Origin: CAVOJV01 sp963696325
GTDB taxonomy: Bacteria > Pseudomonadota > Gammaproteobacteria > Competibacterales > Competibacteraceae
Assembly: GCA_963696325.1 (NCBI GenBank)
Contig: CAVOJV010000042.1
Location: 1 to 64,000 of the forward strand
Reading direction: 5' to 3'
DNA length: 64,000 bases
Part shown: piece after piece, positions 37,661-47,074 of the stretch
Layout of the letters: each line of letters opens with the position of its first letter
How positions within the stretch are numbered: the stretch's first letter is position 1
The notes under the pieces: model-generated
Seen by the model: the letters and a program-made list of their open reading frames with translations, nothing else
The model's database searches: none
What the model was told of the DNA's origin: nothing
Translations under genes and position numbers: made by a program

Positions 37661-39316
37661 TCACGGTTCGCCGCGCCATTGCTCGACCCATAATGTGCTC
37701 GGGTACTGATGCCCGGTGGGTCGTACCCCCGCCAGCCACGTTGGCAGGATATACGCATCGGCCCGAAAGTACAGGGGGATGGCTGGCAGCTCGCCGGCAT
37801 ACAGATGTTGCAAGCGGGACCACAGGGCCTTGCGCCTGTCCCGGTCCAATTCCACATCGATGGCGTCCAGTAGCCCGTCCATGTCGGGATTGCGGTAGCC
37901 GCTGTAGTTCTGGCCGCTCCAGCCGTTGGCGGGGCTGGGAATTTCCCGAGAATGCAAGGTAGTGCGGGGCACGCTCTCGGGGGCGGATATCCAGGCAAAC
38001 ATGGCAAGGCCGGCAAACTTGCGCTTGCTGACCGTCTCGCCGAAAAATACCCGGGCCGGCTCGTTGCGGATGCGGATATCGATCCCAAGCTGCCGCCACT
38101 GGCTTTGCAAAGCCTGCGCCACCAGTTCCCGAGTGCGATTGCCGGCGGTGGTCATCAGCTCCAGGCTGAGCCGTTCGCCCTTGGCATTGTAACGGCTGCC
38201 CTCTTTCAGACTATTCCAGCCGGCTTCATCAAGCAGCCTGGCAGCCTGCTGTGGATCATAGGCGTAGCGTGGGACGCTGCTGTCATAAACCCAGTCCAGT
38301 GGGTTCACATTGGTATGCGCCAGGGGTTGTTTGTCCTCGAACAGTTGGCGGCTGATCGCGGCCCGGTCGATGCCCTGAATGAGGGCGCGGCGGACCCGAA
38401 TATCCTGGAGGATGGGGTTGTCCAGGTTGATATCGATGTGTTCATAGCCAAGGCCGGGTTGATAAATCACCTTGAAACGCTGGCCCTGACGTTTCTCGAA
38501 GGCCAGCGCCTGGTCCAGGGACAATCCCAGTTCGCCGGCGATGGCATCGATCTGGCCGGAGAGCAAGTTGGCTTCCAGGGCGGCGGTGTTCTCGATGATC
38601 TTGACCACGAGGCGTTGAAAGTGTGGTTTCGAGCCCCACCACGTAGGATTGGGCTGCAATACGATATGGGAGCCTCGGACCACCGCGGTAATGCGGTAGG
38701 GACCGAAATAAAGGCCCGGATGGGTAGGCTGTGTATCGAAGGTCGTGCGGTTGCGGTACTCGGCCGGATTCGCCGCGAAGATCGCCCTTTCCAAATGCTC
38801 GGGAAGAAGTTGGAAATCATTGATGGCCGCGTAATCGAACGTGACCCGATCCACATGCAGGGTGAAGGTTTTGGTATCTTTGGCATCGATCTTAAGGATA
38901 CGGCGGTAACCCTCCTGAGCGGCGATGCCGCTGCGAGGATCACGCCCGACTTCCCAGGTGAACAGCACATCGTTCGTCGTTACCGGCGTGCCGTCCCCCC
39001 AGGTGGCTTGGGGATGGATGGTGTAGGTGACGGCGATACCCTGTTTGCTATCGGGCAATGGTTCGATGACCGCCCCGCCGTTCTCCAGGGTCGGCAATTG
39101 CGTGCACAGCAGGCAGACCAGCTTCCAGTCGGGATCGTAAACGGTAAAGGGACGCCGCACCATACCCAGCACGTAGGTCTTGGCCAGCATCGAGTCGATA
39201 TTGGGATGCAGGGTGGAAGGAAACTGGGTGATGCCAATAACCAGTTCGTTCTTAGGTTGAGCCTGTGCCGGCAGCAGGCAGAGGAGGCCGTAGAGAATAA
39301 TGAATAATCGCTTCAC
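37661..39316 (-). CDS. Periplasmic peptide-binding protein (SBP family 5)
   Basis: About 551 residues. The GTG at 39316 gives a clear signal peptide (MKRLFIILYGLLCLLPAQAQ). The mature protein shows the family-5 solute-binding pattern: NELVIGITQFPSTLHPNIDS, YTIHPQATWGDGTPVTTNDV (the conserved W-DG-PVTA motif), DIRVRRALIQGIDRAAISRQ, and a C-terminal LYFRADAYILPTWLAGV. It delivers peptides or similar ligands to the DppB/DppC-like permeases downstream. Upstream in-frame extension to 39367 is not signal-like and was not used. Confidence 0.92.
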   Translation of the reverse strand: MKRLFIILYGLLCLLPAQAQPKNELVIGITQFPSTLHPNIDSMLAKTYVLGMVRRPFTVYDPDWKLVCLLCTQLPTLENGGAVIEPLPDSKQGIAVTYTIHPQATWGDGTPVTTNDVLFTWEVGRDPRSGIAAQEGYRRILKIDAKDTKTFTLHVDRVTFDYAAINDFQLLPEHLERAIFAANPAEYRNRTTFDTQPTHPGLYFGPYRITAVVRGSHIVLQPNPTWWGSKPHFQRLVVKIIENTAALEANLLSGQIDAIAGELGLSLDQALAFEKRQGQRFKVIYQPGLGYEHIDINLDNPILQDIRVRRALIQGIDRAAISRQLFEDKQPLAHTNVNPLDWVYDSSVPRYAYDPQQAARLLDEAGWNSLKEGSRYNAKGERLSLELMTTAGNRTRELVAQALQSQWRQLGIDIRIRNEPARVFFGETVSKRKFAGLAMFAWISAPESVPRTTLHSREIPSPANGWSGQNYSGYRNPDMDGLLDAIDVELDRDRRKALWSRLQHLYAGELPAIPLYFRADAYILPTWLAGVRPTGHQYPSTLWVEQWRGEP

Positions 39317-39543
39317 GCCGTTTCCCGTTGCTGTAAAGGATTGGTGCTGGCGAGTGTAGCATGTCACGGACGGTTTGGTGGCACGGGTCGAACAGGTGCT
39401 TAAGAAAGCGTTTGAATGGCACCAGGGCGAATAGCAACACGTTAATTAGGGGAGCCAGCGGAGCTTGATCCACAGGGCCTTGCATGAGCCTTCCTGAGCT
39501 GGTACCGTTCCCCCGCAGTCCAACCGTCATGCGGTTGGATTTA

Positions 39544-39744
39544 CTATCCGTCGGCATAGCTCAAGGCGACTTGAATATCCTCGGCTTGCACGGTTGGATA
39601 GCTGCGTAGAATCGTGGCGACGGTTTCACCGGCGGCCAGATTATCAAGAATCACGGAGATCATGATCCGCGTACCCTGAATGCAGGTCTTGCCATGGCAG
39701 ATAGCAGGATCGACGCTAATACGATCACGCCAGTTATTTTTCAT
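39544..39744 (-). CDS. DUF433 small protein, antitoxin-like
   Basis: A 66-residue protein (MKNNWRDRISVDPAICHGKT) followed by CIQGTRIMISVILDNLAAGE and a winged-helix-like IQVALSYADG end. This matches DUF433, often the antitoxin of a PIN-like DUF5615 toxin. No DUF5615 gene follows; 165 bp downstream contains only an eight-base-pair hairpin (39519-39539) and no credible frame. Start 39744 is chosen because most family members begin a few residues before RISVDP; 39756 is an alternative. Confidence 0.8.
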   Translation of the reverse strand: MKNNWRDRISVDPAICHGKTCIQGTRIMISVILDNLAAGETVATILRSYPTVQAEDIQVALSYADG

Positions 39745-39853
39745 GTAGGAATCCATCGCGTTCGGTTCGAGAGTTGCTTTTCGCATTTTAGCCGACGATC
39801 CGTGTTCCTGGCTTCCCCTGCTATTCACTTTTAACCTTATAACCTGTGAACTC

Positions 39854-41170
39854 ATGTCTTCCAAAGCCTGCCCTGCCCTGCTGCTCAGCGCCCCGGCCTC
39901 CGGCCAGGGCAAAACCACTGTCACCGCCGGTCTGGCACGCTACCATCGCGACCGGGGCCGCAGGGTGCGGGTGTTCAAGACCGGACCGGATTTTCTCGAT
40001 CCGATGATCCTGGAGCGGGCTTCCGGCCAACCAGTTTATCAACTGGATCTGTGGATGGTCGGCGAGCAGGACTGCAAGGCGTTGCTGTATCAGGCCGCGC
40101 AAGAGGCCGATCTGATCCTGATCGAAGGGGTGATGGGGCTGTTCGACGGCACGCCGTCCAGCGCCGATCTCGCTGCTCTGTTCGGCGTGCCGGTGCTGGC
40201 GCTGATCAACGCCCACGCCATGGCCCAGACCTTCGGCGCCCTCGCTTACGGACTGGCGCACTACCGGCCCGGCCTGCCCTTCGCCGGCGTGCTGGCCAAC
40301 CGGGTCGCGGGGCCAGGCCACGCCGACCTGCTGGCCGAGAGCCTGCCACCGGAGATTCATGATTACGGCTGGTTGCCACGGGACGGCGCGGTCGCCCTGC
40401 CCGACCGCCATCTCGGGCTGGTGCAGGCCGCCGAAATCGCTGATCTGGAAGCCCGCCTGGACACCGCCGCCGCCTTGATCGCCACCACCGGGCTGGCCGA
40501 GTTGCCGCCGCCCGTCGCCTTCCCGGCGATACTGACGGAACCACCGCCGCCCCTGCTCCAGGGCGTGCGCATCGGCATCGCCCGCGACACGGCGTTCGCC
40601 TTCCTCTACCCGGCCAATCTCGACACCTTGCGGGCGCTGGGCGCGGAACTGGCGTTCTTCTCGCCGCTGATCGATACCGAATTACCGGCGGTGGATAGCG
40701 TTTATCTGCCTGGCGGCTATCCCGAGTTGCACCTGAGCGAACTGGCGGCCAACGAATCCCTGCGCGCGGCGCTGCATCGCCATCATCAAGCTGGCAAGCC
40801 AATTTACGCCGAGTGCGGCGGCCTGCTCTACACCCTGGAATCGCTGGCCGACCAGGAGGGCCACCGCGCGCCGATGTTGGGCCTGCTGCCGGGCCACGCG
40901 GCGTTGCAGACCAAACTAGCGGGATTGGGGATGCAGTCGGTGGAACTGCCAGAGGGCGAACTGCGCGGGCATACCTTCCATCATTCCAAGCTGGAAACAC
41001 CGCTGTCGCCACTGGCCCATGGCCGTCGCCAGCGCGATGGCCAACCCGGCGAGGCGGTCTATCGGGTCGGACGGCTGACGGCCTCGTATCTGCATCTCTA
41101 CTTTGCCAGCCATCCCGCGGCGGCGGCGCGCCTGTTTCGACCGCTGTCCATGACCCCTATCTCCAACTGA
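39854..41170 (+). CDS. cobB: Cobyrinate a,c-diamide synthase (CobB/CbiA)
   Basis: A 438-residue ATP- and glutamine-dependent enzyme of cobalamin synthesis that amidates the a and c side chains of cobyrinate. The N-terminal P-loop domain has LLLSAPASGQGKTTVTAGLA, KTGPDFLDPMILERASGQP and LILIEGVMGLFDG. The C-terminal triad-type amidotransferase domain has VDSVYLPGGYPELHLSELAA, the nucleophile in IYAECGGLLYTLE, and the His in TASYLHLYFASHP. CobB acts on hydrogenobyrinate and CbiA on cobyrinate; sequence inspection does not settle which. No B12 riboswitch is apparent upstream and no other cob gene is adjacent. Confidence 0.93.
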   Translation: MSSKACPALLLSAPASGQGKTTVTAGLARYHRDRGRRVRVFKTGPDFLDPMILERASGQPVYQLDLWMVGEQDCKALLYQAAQEADLILIEGVMGLFDGTPSSADLAALFGVPVLALINAHAMAQTFGALAYGLAHYRPGLPFAGVLANRVAGPGHADLLAESLPPEIHDYGWLPRDGAVALPDRHLGLVQAAEIADLEARLDTAAALIATTGLAELPPPVAFPAILTEPPPPLLQGVRIGIARDTAFAFLYPANLDTLRALGAELAFFSPLIDTELPAVDSVYLPGGYPELHLSELAANESLRAALHRHHQAGKPIYAECGGLLYTLESLADQEGHRAPMLGLLPGHAALQTKLAGLGMQSVELPEGELRGHTFHHSKLETPLSPLAHGRRQRDGQPGEAVYRVGRLTASYLHLYFASHPAAAARLFRPLSMTPISN

Positions 41171-41236
41171 CGGAGTGGGAAGGGAGATGTTCGTCGCGGA
41201 TGCCCTGTTCTCCCCGGCAGGATAAAGGAACCGTTC

Positions 41237-42484
41237 ATGCAAACGGATGACTCTTTGATTTCCTCTGAGCGGAGCCCCATGTTCGCCGCCGCTCTCCTGT
41301 TTCGGGTCGGGGCGGTGGTCGCGATTGCCGCGACCGTCGCGATCAGGCAACCCTTACCCGAAGGGATGATCCATGGGTTCCTGTGGATCGCCGCGCCGTT
41401 GTTCGTCTATAACCTGGCCGCTCTCCTCTGGCGTCAGCCGATCGAAACCCTCCTCACGTGGTATCCCTGGCTGCTGGTGATCGATTTAACGATTTCCGTC
41501 GCCCTGCTCACCGTGGGGTATGGTTGGCACAATGCCTACTTCGTTTATACCCTGACCACTCCCATTCTGTTCACGATTTTCCTCAAACGCCGCGGCGCAT
41601 GGGTGGCGACGGCGGTGTTCATCGGCGTCGCCTTGATCAAAAATCCGGCTGGGAATCTGCCGACGGTGGAAATTTTCGGCTTGACGGACTGGGATTTGCG
41701 GGTGGGGGCGGCCTTTTTTTATTTGGCGACGGGTCTGGTGCTGGGCTATTTCGACACCTTGCTGTCGCGCATCGAGCGGCTGGCCCAGGAGAGGATGGCC
41801 GAAACCCAGCGCCGGGTGACCCTCGAGGAACAACACCGGCTGGCCCTGGAACTGCACGATGGGGCCAAGCAGATGGTCACCGCGCTGTTGTTGCGCTCTC
41901 ACGCCCTGCTGCGACGCAAGGCGTGGGATGAAGCCGCGGTGAGAGACGAGATGGAATGGCTCTGGCGGGGCATGAGCTATCTGCAAACCGAATTGACCCA
42001 CCTCGTCAGCGCGTTCCAGGGCCAGCGGCATGGCCAGCCCACTGGCTGGTCGGTCGCGGACATCGTGCGGGAAGAAACCCAGCTCCTGGAAATCCTGACG
42101 GGGAGCCATTGGAAACCCGTGCTGTTCGATGAGGGAAAAACGGACCTTTCGCTACGGCAACGCGACGCGCTCCGGCATTTTCTGTCCGAGGCGCTGATGA
42201 ACACCTGGAAACATGCGGGCGTGACGGCTGGGACCGTGGAGTTGAGGCGGCAACACGACGAATTCGTGCTCGGCGTGTGCGATCACGGGTGCGGTTTCGA
42301 CCCCGAGGCGACGGGCACACTGGCCACGCTCGGCCTGCACAGCTTGCAATACCGCGCCCGGGAACTGAATGGGCGGCTCGATCTGGTGAGCGCGCCCGGC
42401 CAGGGCTGTTGCCTCACCCTGCGTTTTCCCGCGCGATCCTCGGACGATACGGCAGCCGGCCCCACCAGAGGCTCTGCTTCATAG
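41237..42484 (+). CDS. NarL-type sensor histidine kinase
   Basis: A 415-residue membrane kinase. Residues 15-180 form five to six helices of an MASE-like sensor (FAAALLFRVGAVVAIAATVA and so on) with no large periplasmic domain. The HisKA_3 dimerisation box has the phospho-acceptor His in EEQHRLALELHDGAKQMVTA. The HATPase domain shows FLSEALMNTWKHAGVTAG (N box), VCDHGCGFDPEATG (G1) and GLHSLQYRARELNGRLDLVS (G2). It is followed by its response regulator and preceded by an AAGGAA site. Confidence 0.9.
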   Translation: MQTDDSLISSERSPMFAAALLFRVGAVVAIAATVAIRQPLPEGMIHGFLWIAAPLFVYNLAALLWRQPIETLLTWYPWLLVIDLTISVALLTVGYGWHNAYFVYTLTTPILFTIFLKRRGAWVATAVFIGVALIKNPAGNLPTVEIFGLTDWDLRVGAAFFYLATGLVLGYFDTLLSRIERLAQERMAETQRRVTLEEQHRLALELHDGAKQMVTALLLRSHALLRRKAWDEAAVRDEMEWLWRGMSYLQTELTHLVSAFQGQRHGQPTGWSVADIVREETQLLEILTGSHWKPVLFDEGKTDLSLRQRDALRHFLSEALMNTWKHAGVTAGTVELRRQHDEFVLGVCDHGCGFDPEATGTLATLGLHSLQYRARELNGRLDLVSAPGQGCCLTLRFPARSSDDTAAGPTRGSAS

Positions 42485-42553
42485 GTAATTTTGACCAGAG
42501 CGCCTGGGGAATTATCCTCATGTCAACCCTTCCCTTCAAGGAGTAGGATTTTT

Positions 42554-43195
42554 ATGGTGATCAAAGTCTTCATTTTTGAAGATCACTGGATGTGCCGGGA
42601 GGCATTGGTCGCCGTGCTGGGTCAGGAGGCGGATGTGGTAGTGGTAGGTACGACGGCGGATGTTGCGGAAGGACTGGCCGCACTCACCACGGCGCGGCCC
42701 GACGTGGTGTTGATGGATCTGCGTTTTCACGGCGAAACGCGCGGGATCGAGGCCACGGCGCGGATCAAGATGATGCTGCCACAGACCCAGGTCATCATCT
42801 TCACCGAATTTCCCGAGGATACCGATCTGGGAGAAGCGGTGAAGGCAGGCGCATCGGGGTTTCTGCTCAAGAAGGAGGTGCAGGATTCAACCGTGATCGT
42901 GGACGCCATCCACGCCGTTCATCAAGGCGATGCCTATTTGACGCGCACGGCCGCGACCCGGGCGCTCCGGGAGATCAAGCGCCTGTCGCGCAGCAGCGTT
43001 TATGGATTGACGGAGCGCGAAGTCCAGATTCTGAAGTTGATCGCCGTCGGGCGGGAGAACCATGAAATCGCGCAACACTTGGGCATTGCCGAACGGACCG
43101 CAGCCAATCACATCAGCAACATTCTTTCCAAGCTGAACGTGAGAAACCGCACCGAAGCGGTGAGCGTAGCGCGACGGGACGGGCTGATCGAGTGA
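42554..43195 (+). CDS. NarL/FixJ-family response regulator
   Basis: A 213-residue regulator. The receiver domain has VFIFEDHWMCREAL (acidic pocket), the phospho-acceptor Asp in DVVLMDLRFHGETR, and a Lys in SGFLLKKEVQ. The C-terminal LuxR-type helix-turn-helix is YGLTEREVQILKLIAVGREN followed by HEIAQHLGIAERTAANHISN. Start 42554 (MVIKVFIFED) is used, with AAGGAG upstream. It is cotranscribed with the histidine kinase. The next gene, a secreted repeat protein, could be a target, but no binding site is identified. Confidence 0.92.
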   Translation: MVIKVFIFEDHWMCREALVAVLGQEADVVVVGTTADVAEGLAALTTARPDVVLMDLRFHGETRGIEATARIKMMLPQTQVIIFTEFPEDTDLGEAVKAGASGFLLKKEVQDSTVIVDAIHAVHQGDAYLTRTAATRALREIKRLSRSSVYGLTEREVQILKLIAVGRENHEIAQHLGIAERTAANHISNILSKLNVRNRTEAVSVARRDGLIE

Positions 43196-43442
43196 GCGGG
43201 AGGAATGACTATCGGAGATCGTGAGCCTTGCTGAAGGAATCGCGATAGCGATGGTTGAAGTTTTGTGGGTGGTTAAAGTGTTGGGTCAGTGTTAAAGCCA
43301 AACCGGTCGTGAGGCCGGGGCAGAAAGTCGCGGATCCTGAGCGATCCCAGGACAGCCGGACTGCCGAGGGCGATCTTCGTGAAGGTCGCAGGAGGTGGTG
43401 CGGCTTTTTTTGTTGTAGGTGGAAATAAAAAGAGGTGACGTC

Positions 43443-45259
43443 ATGAAAAATGTTAGAACCCTCATGCTGGGTGCGATCCTGGCATGTGCCACCGGGGCAA
43501 CGGCCACAATGGCAGCGACCGAGCAGCAAAAGCTCGACGCGATCAATAACGGGCTCGCCAACTTGGCGGCTACACAGCAAACAGACGGGAGTTGGGACTA
43601 TGGAGATTATGACCCAGCGGCCACGGGCGCGGCGGTCTTGGCTTTCGTGAGCCAGCAAGACAAGTGGGGGGTTAATGCAGCTAATTACCAGGCTGCCGTG
43701 GATAAGGCCGTGGCGTATCTGCTCACTGTCGCCACGAAAACCACCGTCAGTAGCCGAAACGACGGAGTCAACATCTGCCCCGGCGGTGCGGCTCAGTGCG
43801 ACGCGGTCTATTGGAAATCCCCGCCAAACCCAGAAGCGTCTTATACCACGGGCCTAATCATCCCGGCGCTGGTGACCTATGCGGCCGGCAAGGCCAATAT
43901 GTGGCAACCAACGACCCTGCGAGTCCTTTGGTTGGGATGAAGTGGGGCGAGATCGCCCAAGCCAACACCAATTTGTGGGCGGCGAGCCAGAGCACGCTGA
44001 ATCAAGGCCTCAACCGAATAGGTGGCTGGCGTTATGTTCTCGGCGGGCCGACGTACGACTCGGACATGTCCACCACCCAGTGGGGGATCATCTCCTTGAT
44101 CTATAACGAAACCCTGGGGGCCACCACGCCGGCTATCGTCAAGACAGATCTGGCCAAATGGCTCGCGACAACCCAGAATCCAGGCACTGGCGCAGGGTGT
44201 TATCAACCGTATATCTATTGCGATCACAGCGACACCGGCGGTTTGTTGCTGGGCCTTAAATTTATTGATAAACCCCCCGCCGACCCCGCCGTGCAGGCCG
44301 CACTGGGTTTCCTGAACAGCAACTGGACCCGACTGCAAACGGTACCTGGTATGGCAACTTCGGCCATCCCTATGCCATGTGGTCGGTCTACAAGGGACTG
44401 GAAGTCAACATCGGCCTGGATAACACCACCATCATCACGAACCTCCGTCCCGGCAATTGTGGTGATCCCAACCTGCCGGCGCATCAAACCCTGCAACTGG
44501 TGGGAAGACTATAACCAGTCATTGGTCACCAGCCAGAATGCTAACGGAAGTTGGACCGGCTATGTGAACTGGTTCGGTCCGCTGGCCACCGCCTTTAACG
44601 TCAACATCCTGGGCGCTACCCCGATCCCTGTCGGCAACAGGTTACTGGATGATTTCAACCGCTCCGATCCCAACAATCCAATGAAAGCCGATACGGATCA
44701 TCAGCGACACTTGGCCGTACTGGAGCGGGGCGACCGGCATCCGTCAATACGCCCTGGAGAACAATCAGGTGGAGCCCGATGGGGCGATTGCCAATCTATT
44801 GGAACAAGACTAATTTGATGTGAACCAAGAAGCGTTTGTCACCTTGAAGACGCTTGGACCCGGATGGCATCGAAAACGACCTGCTGCTCAAAGTACAGAC
44901 TAGCAGCACGGGCGTCATCAACTACAAGAGGGGCGTTATCGATGTGTGGTATGACCCCTAGAGACAGCGAGGTACGGGTCTAGACTTTGTTGCCCAACAA
45001 GCCCTGGTACGATCTACACCCCTGCCACGCCCGTTGAATTCAACGGCTGGCGACAAGTTCGGGGCCGGTGCTTATGGCGAAGGTCCAATGGCCGGGACAG
45101 TGTACATCGATACCAGAACGGAACCGAGGTTGGCAGACGACGTTGAATCCAGAGGATCAGGCATTCTTCAACACCAAGGGCGGTTATATCGGGCTGTGGT
45201 TCATAAGCACCCCCGACGCCTATTTTGATGATTTTGGCGGCGGGAACTTATCACCGTAG
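43443..45259 (+). pseudogene. Secreted prenyltransferase/squalene-cyclase-repeat protein, multiply frameshifted
   Basis: ATG 43443 starts a signal peptide (MKNVRTLMLGAILACATGAT). The mature part shows alpha/alpha-toroid repeats with QQTDGSWDYGDYDPAATGAA, DMSTTQWGIISLIYNE, SDTGGLLLGLKFID and SQNANGSWTG. Frame changes are needed near 43910, 44345 and 44505. After about 44645 a beta-rich, LamG-like tail (LLDDFNRSDPN, QAFFNTKGGYIGLWFISTPD, AYFDDFGGG) continues through several more shifts. The protein would be close to 600 residues. Shifts this dense suggest either a decaying gene or low-quality consensus. A strong terminator follows at 45287. The upstream neighbour is a two-component system. Confidence 0.65.
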
Positions 45260-45286
45260 CCGGTAGGAATGACTGGACTAACACGG

Positions 45287-45316
45287 GGGCGGGTCAAGTT
45301 GACCCGCCCTTTTTTT
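45287..45316 (+). terminator. Rho-independent terminator
   Basis: An 11-base-pair GC-rich stem (GGGCGGGTCAA/TTGACCCGCCC) with a single-base centre is followed directly by seven T residues. It closes the transcript of the secreted repeat protein. Confidence 0.9.
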
Positions 45317-45656
45317 CCCAAAGTCTTCAGCCAGTTCTCTCAACTATCGCGCCTGCACCAAGCTGGACTCTGCGGACACGATCTCATGGACTGGCTCCGG
45401 TTAGACCGGCACCACACAAGGCGGCTGGAGGCTCAACCGACCGGCGCGTTTCGCGAAGCGCTCGTCGAAGGTAAGCATGTCGGCGGCTTCCCGGCACGGT
45501 GCCAGGCGCAACGCATCGGCGAAATCCAATCCCTGCCGGTAATGGGCGAGCGCCTGCTCCGCCATCGTGATGTCCTCGTTGTCGCGGACGCTTCGCGCCC
45601 TCGACAACTGGGCGGCGGATACATCCGCTGCTTGCTCGGCGCGAAGCGCCTCACAA

Positions 45657-46593
45657 TCGGGTCGCCGGGGGCTTTTCTCCCCCGGCTCCCACAGCACCCC
45701 GCATGCGGGTCCGCACGGGGCGCTTCCTCCGGATTGGAAAGGGGCACCGTAGGATGACGACCTCCAACGCTGGTTACGGTGCGGGCCGCCAACGCCGTTT
45801 CACCCAGTCGGGTGCGGTACGGCCACTGAGGTCCGCCCGGCTCGCTCGTTGCCGAAGGTTCGGGCCTTCACCGTGTCCCACCCATTACGGTAGGCGTTGG
45901 GCTACTATGGCCTCTGCTGACTTCTGCCCCATCACGCCGGAAGTTGCCGCCCGGCGCGCTGCCCGAGTCACGGTAGGGTCCGGTGGTGATTCCAGCCCTT
46001 TCACGCTGGGCCGCAGTCCGGCTCCCCTGGCGACCACAGCCCCCGTAGGGTTCGATGGCCTCTCCAGCCCTTTCGGACGGGGCCGCAATTCGACTCCCCT
46101 AGCGGCACCGACCGCTTGCGAGACAGATCTCCCCGGATAAGGATATGAACTTTCGATACTCGACTTTGGCCATTTTTGTTGATGGAGAAAGCCCATGGAA
46201 TATAGGCCTCAAGAACGATAACTTAAAATTCGTAAAGTCAAGGTTTTCACGTGACATGCTCTAATTCAGGCGTTACCCAGTTAAACCACGATGGATTCTG
46301 GGCTGCCTCACATGGAAAATGGCCAAAGTCGAGTTGATACACAGCCGCCGCATTTACCCTATCCCCTGCGCCTGGCGGGCTTCGTCACCTGGTGCTGACT
46401 CGCCCGGGGACTGCGCCTTCTAGGCGGTTTCTGTCCGTCGGTTCGCACCTTTGCGCTCGGGCTTCCTTCAGACAGCCCCTCGCGGGTTTGCCCTTGCCTT
46501 CGGCTAGTGGTTATATTGGCCCAATGAAAGGGCCTTTCCGGTACTCCCACAGGGGATTTTCACCCCACAAGTTCATGCCCATGCCGGGCGTAC
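45657..46593 (-). mobile_element. ORF-less group II intron
   Basis: On the minus strand the segment starts near 46593 with GTACGCCCGGCATGG and continues with domain-I-like blocks (CTAGCCGAAGGCAAGGGC, GTCTGAAGGAAGCCCGAGCG, CGACGGACAGAAACCGCC). The block GGCAGAAGTCAGCAGAGGCC usually lies just before the start of the intron-encoded protein. The protein itself is absent. Instead the sequence passes at about 45735 to a 32-nt domain-V hairpin with the AGC triad and an AT bulge, a CCGGGGG/CCCCCGG domain VI, and an ACCCGAT 3' end. The size is about 940 bp. It would need a maturase in trans. Exact ends are approximate. Confidence 0.6.
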
Positions 46594-46597
46594 ACCA

Positions 46598-46656
46598 GCG
46601 GATAAGCGGCGAAGGCCGAAAAGCCTGCGGCTTTCCGGCCTTCGCCGCTTATCCGC
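46598..46656. repeat. Near-perfect 28-bp inverted repeat beside the intron 5' end
   Basis: Arms 46598-46625 and 46629-46656 pair over 28 bp with one mismatch around a TGC loop (outer arm GCGGATAAGCGGCGAAGG). It lies five bases from the group II intron 5' end and inside the split PIN gene. Confidence 0.9.
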
Positions 46657-46710
46657 CGCCCCGATGAGCAGTTGAGGCAAGCCGAGCAGGTGATCCAGCG
46701 TCGAAGCAAC

Positions 46711-46730
46711 CTGCTCCCGCCTGCTCCCGC
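46711..46730. repeat. 10-bp tandem duplication that shifts the PIN frame
   Basis: CTGCTCCCGC occurs twice in succession. Removing one copy joins QFTREQ to VASTLDHLLG in the minus-strand PIN frame. Confidence 0.9.
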
Positions 46731-46849
46731 GTGAACTGATAGCGACCCCGCAGCAGCCATTCCAATTCCAACACCACCGTTCGGGGGAACGAACAGCGCC
46801 GGTTCGTTTTCCAGAAGCCGGACCGCCGCCGCGCGCCGCCGCGCGCTGT

Positions 46850-47040
46850 CGCCTGCTGTACCGTCTGCCTAAGCCCCAGCGCGACGGACGCACCGCGCTG
46901 TCCCTCACGCCGCTGGAGTTCATCGACCATCTCGCCGCCCTGATCCCGCCACCGCGCCTGCACCGCCACCGCTACCACGGCGTGCTGGCACCCAACGCGC
47001 CGCTGCGCCTGGCCGCCACCACCTACGGGCGAGACGCGGA
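46850..47040 (+). pseudogene. IS91-family (Y2) transposase fragment
   Basis: The plus strand encodes RLLYRLPKPQRDGRTALSLT, then PLEFIDHLAALIPPPRLHRH and RYHGVLAPNAPLRLAATTYG. This is the highly conserved patch of IS91/IS801 transposases just before their C-terminus. Both ends are lost. It abuts the PIN gene on the left and an ISNCY fragment on the right. Confidence 0.8.
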
Positions 47041-47074
47041 GCTCAGTCACACGCCACCACCGCCGGAGGCCGCT

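Larger units (their letters stand above)
45401..46848 (-). pseudogene. PIN-domain (VapC-like) gene split by a hairpin and a group II intron
   Basis: The minus strand upstream of the intron (46848-46657) encodes the first half of a PIN domain: RLLENEPALFVP, TVVLELEWLLRGRYQFTREQ, then VASTLDHLLGLPQLLIG. A 10-bp tandem duplication and a one-base C-run change disturb the frame. Downstream of the intron (45656-45401) the second half follows: ALAHYRQGLDFADALRLAPC, REAADMLTFDERFAKRAGRL. The catalytic acids DFADA and TFDERF are typical of PIN ribonucleases. The true N-terminus is cut by an IS91 fragment at 46850. No antitoxin partner remains. Confidence 0.6.

Noticed and set aside
37952..39307. Plus-strand frame (451 codons) opposite the peptide-binding protein
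   Set aside because: Shadow frame; the minus strand has a signal peptide and complete SBP family-5 motifs.
45740..46140. Plus-strand coding potential (ASADFCPITPEVAARRAARV)
   Set aside because: This is the opposite strand of group II intron RNA domains before the lost maturase, a known source of spurious frames.
46598..46656. Integron attC site
   Set aside because: The hairpin lacks the RYYYAAC/GTTRRRY core sites and the unpaired extrahelical bases typical of attC.
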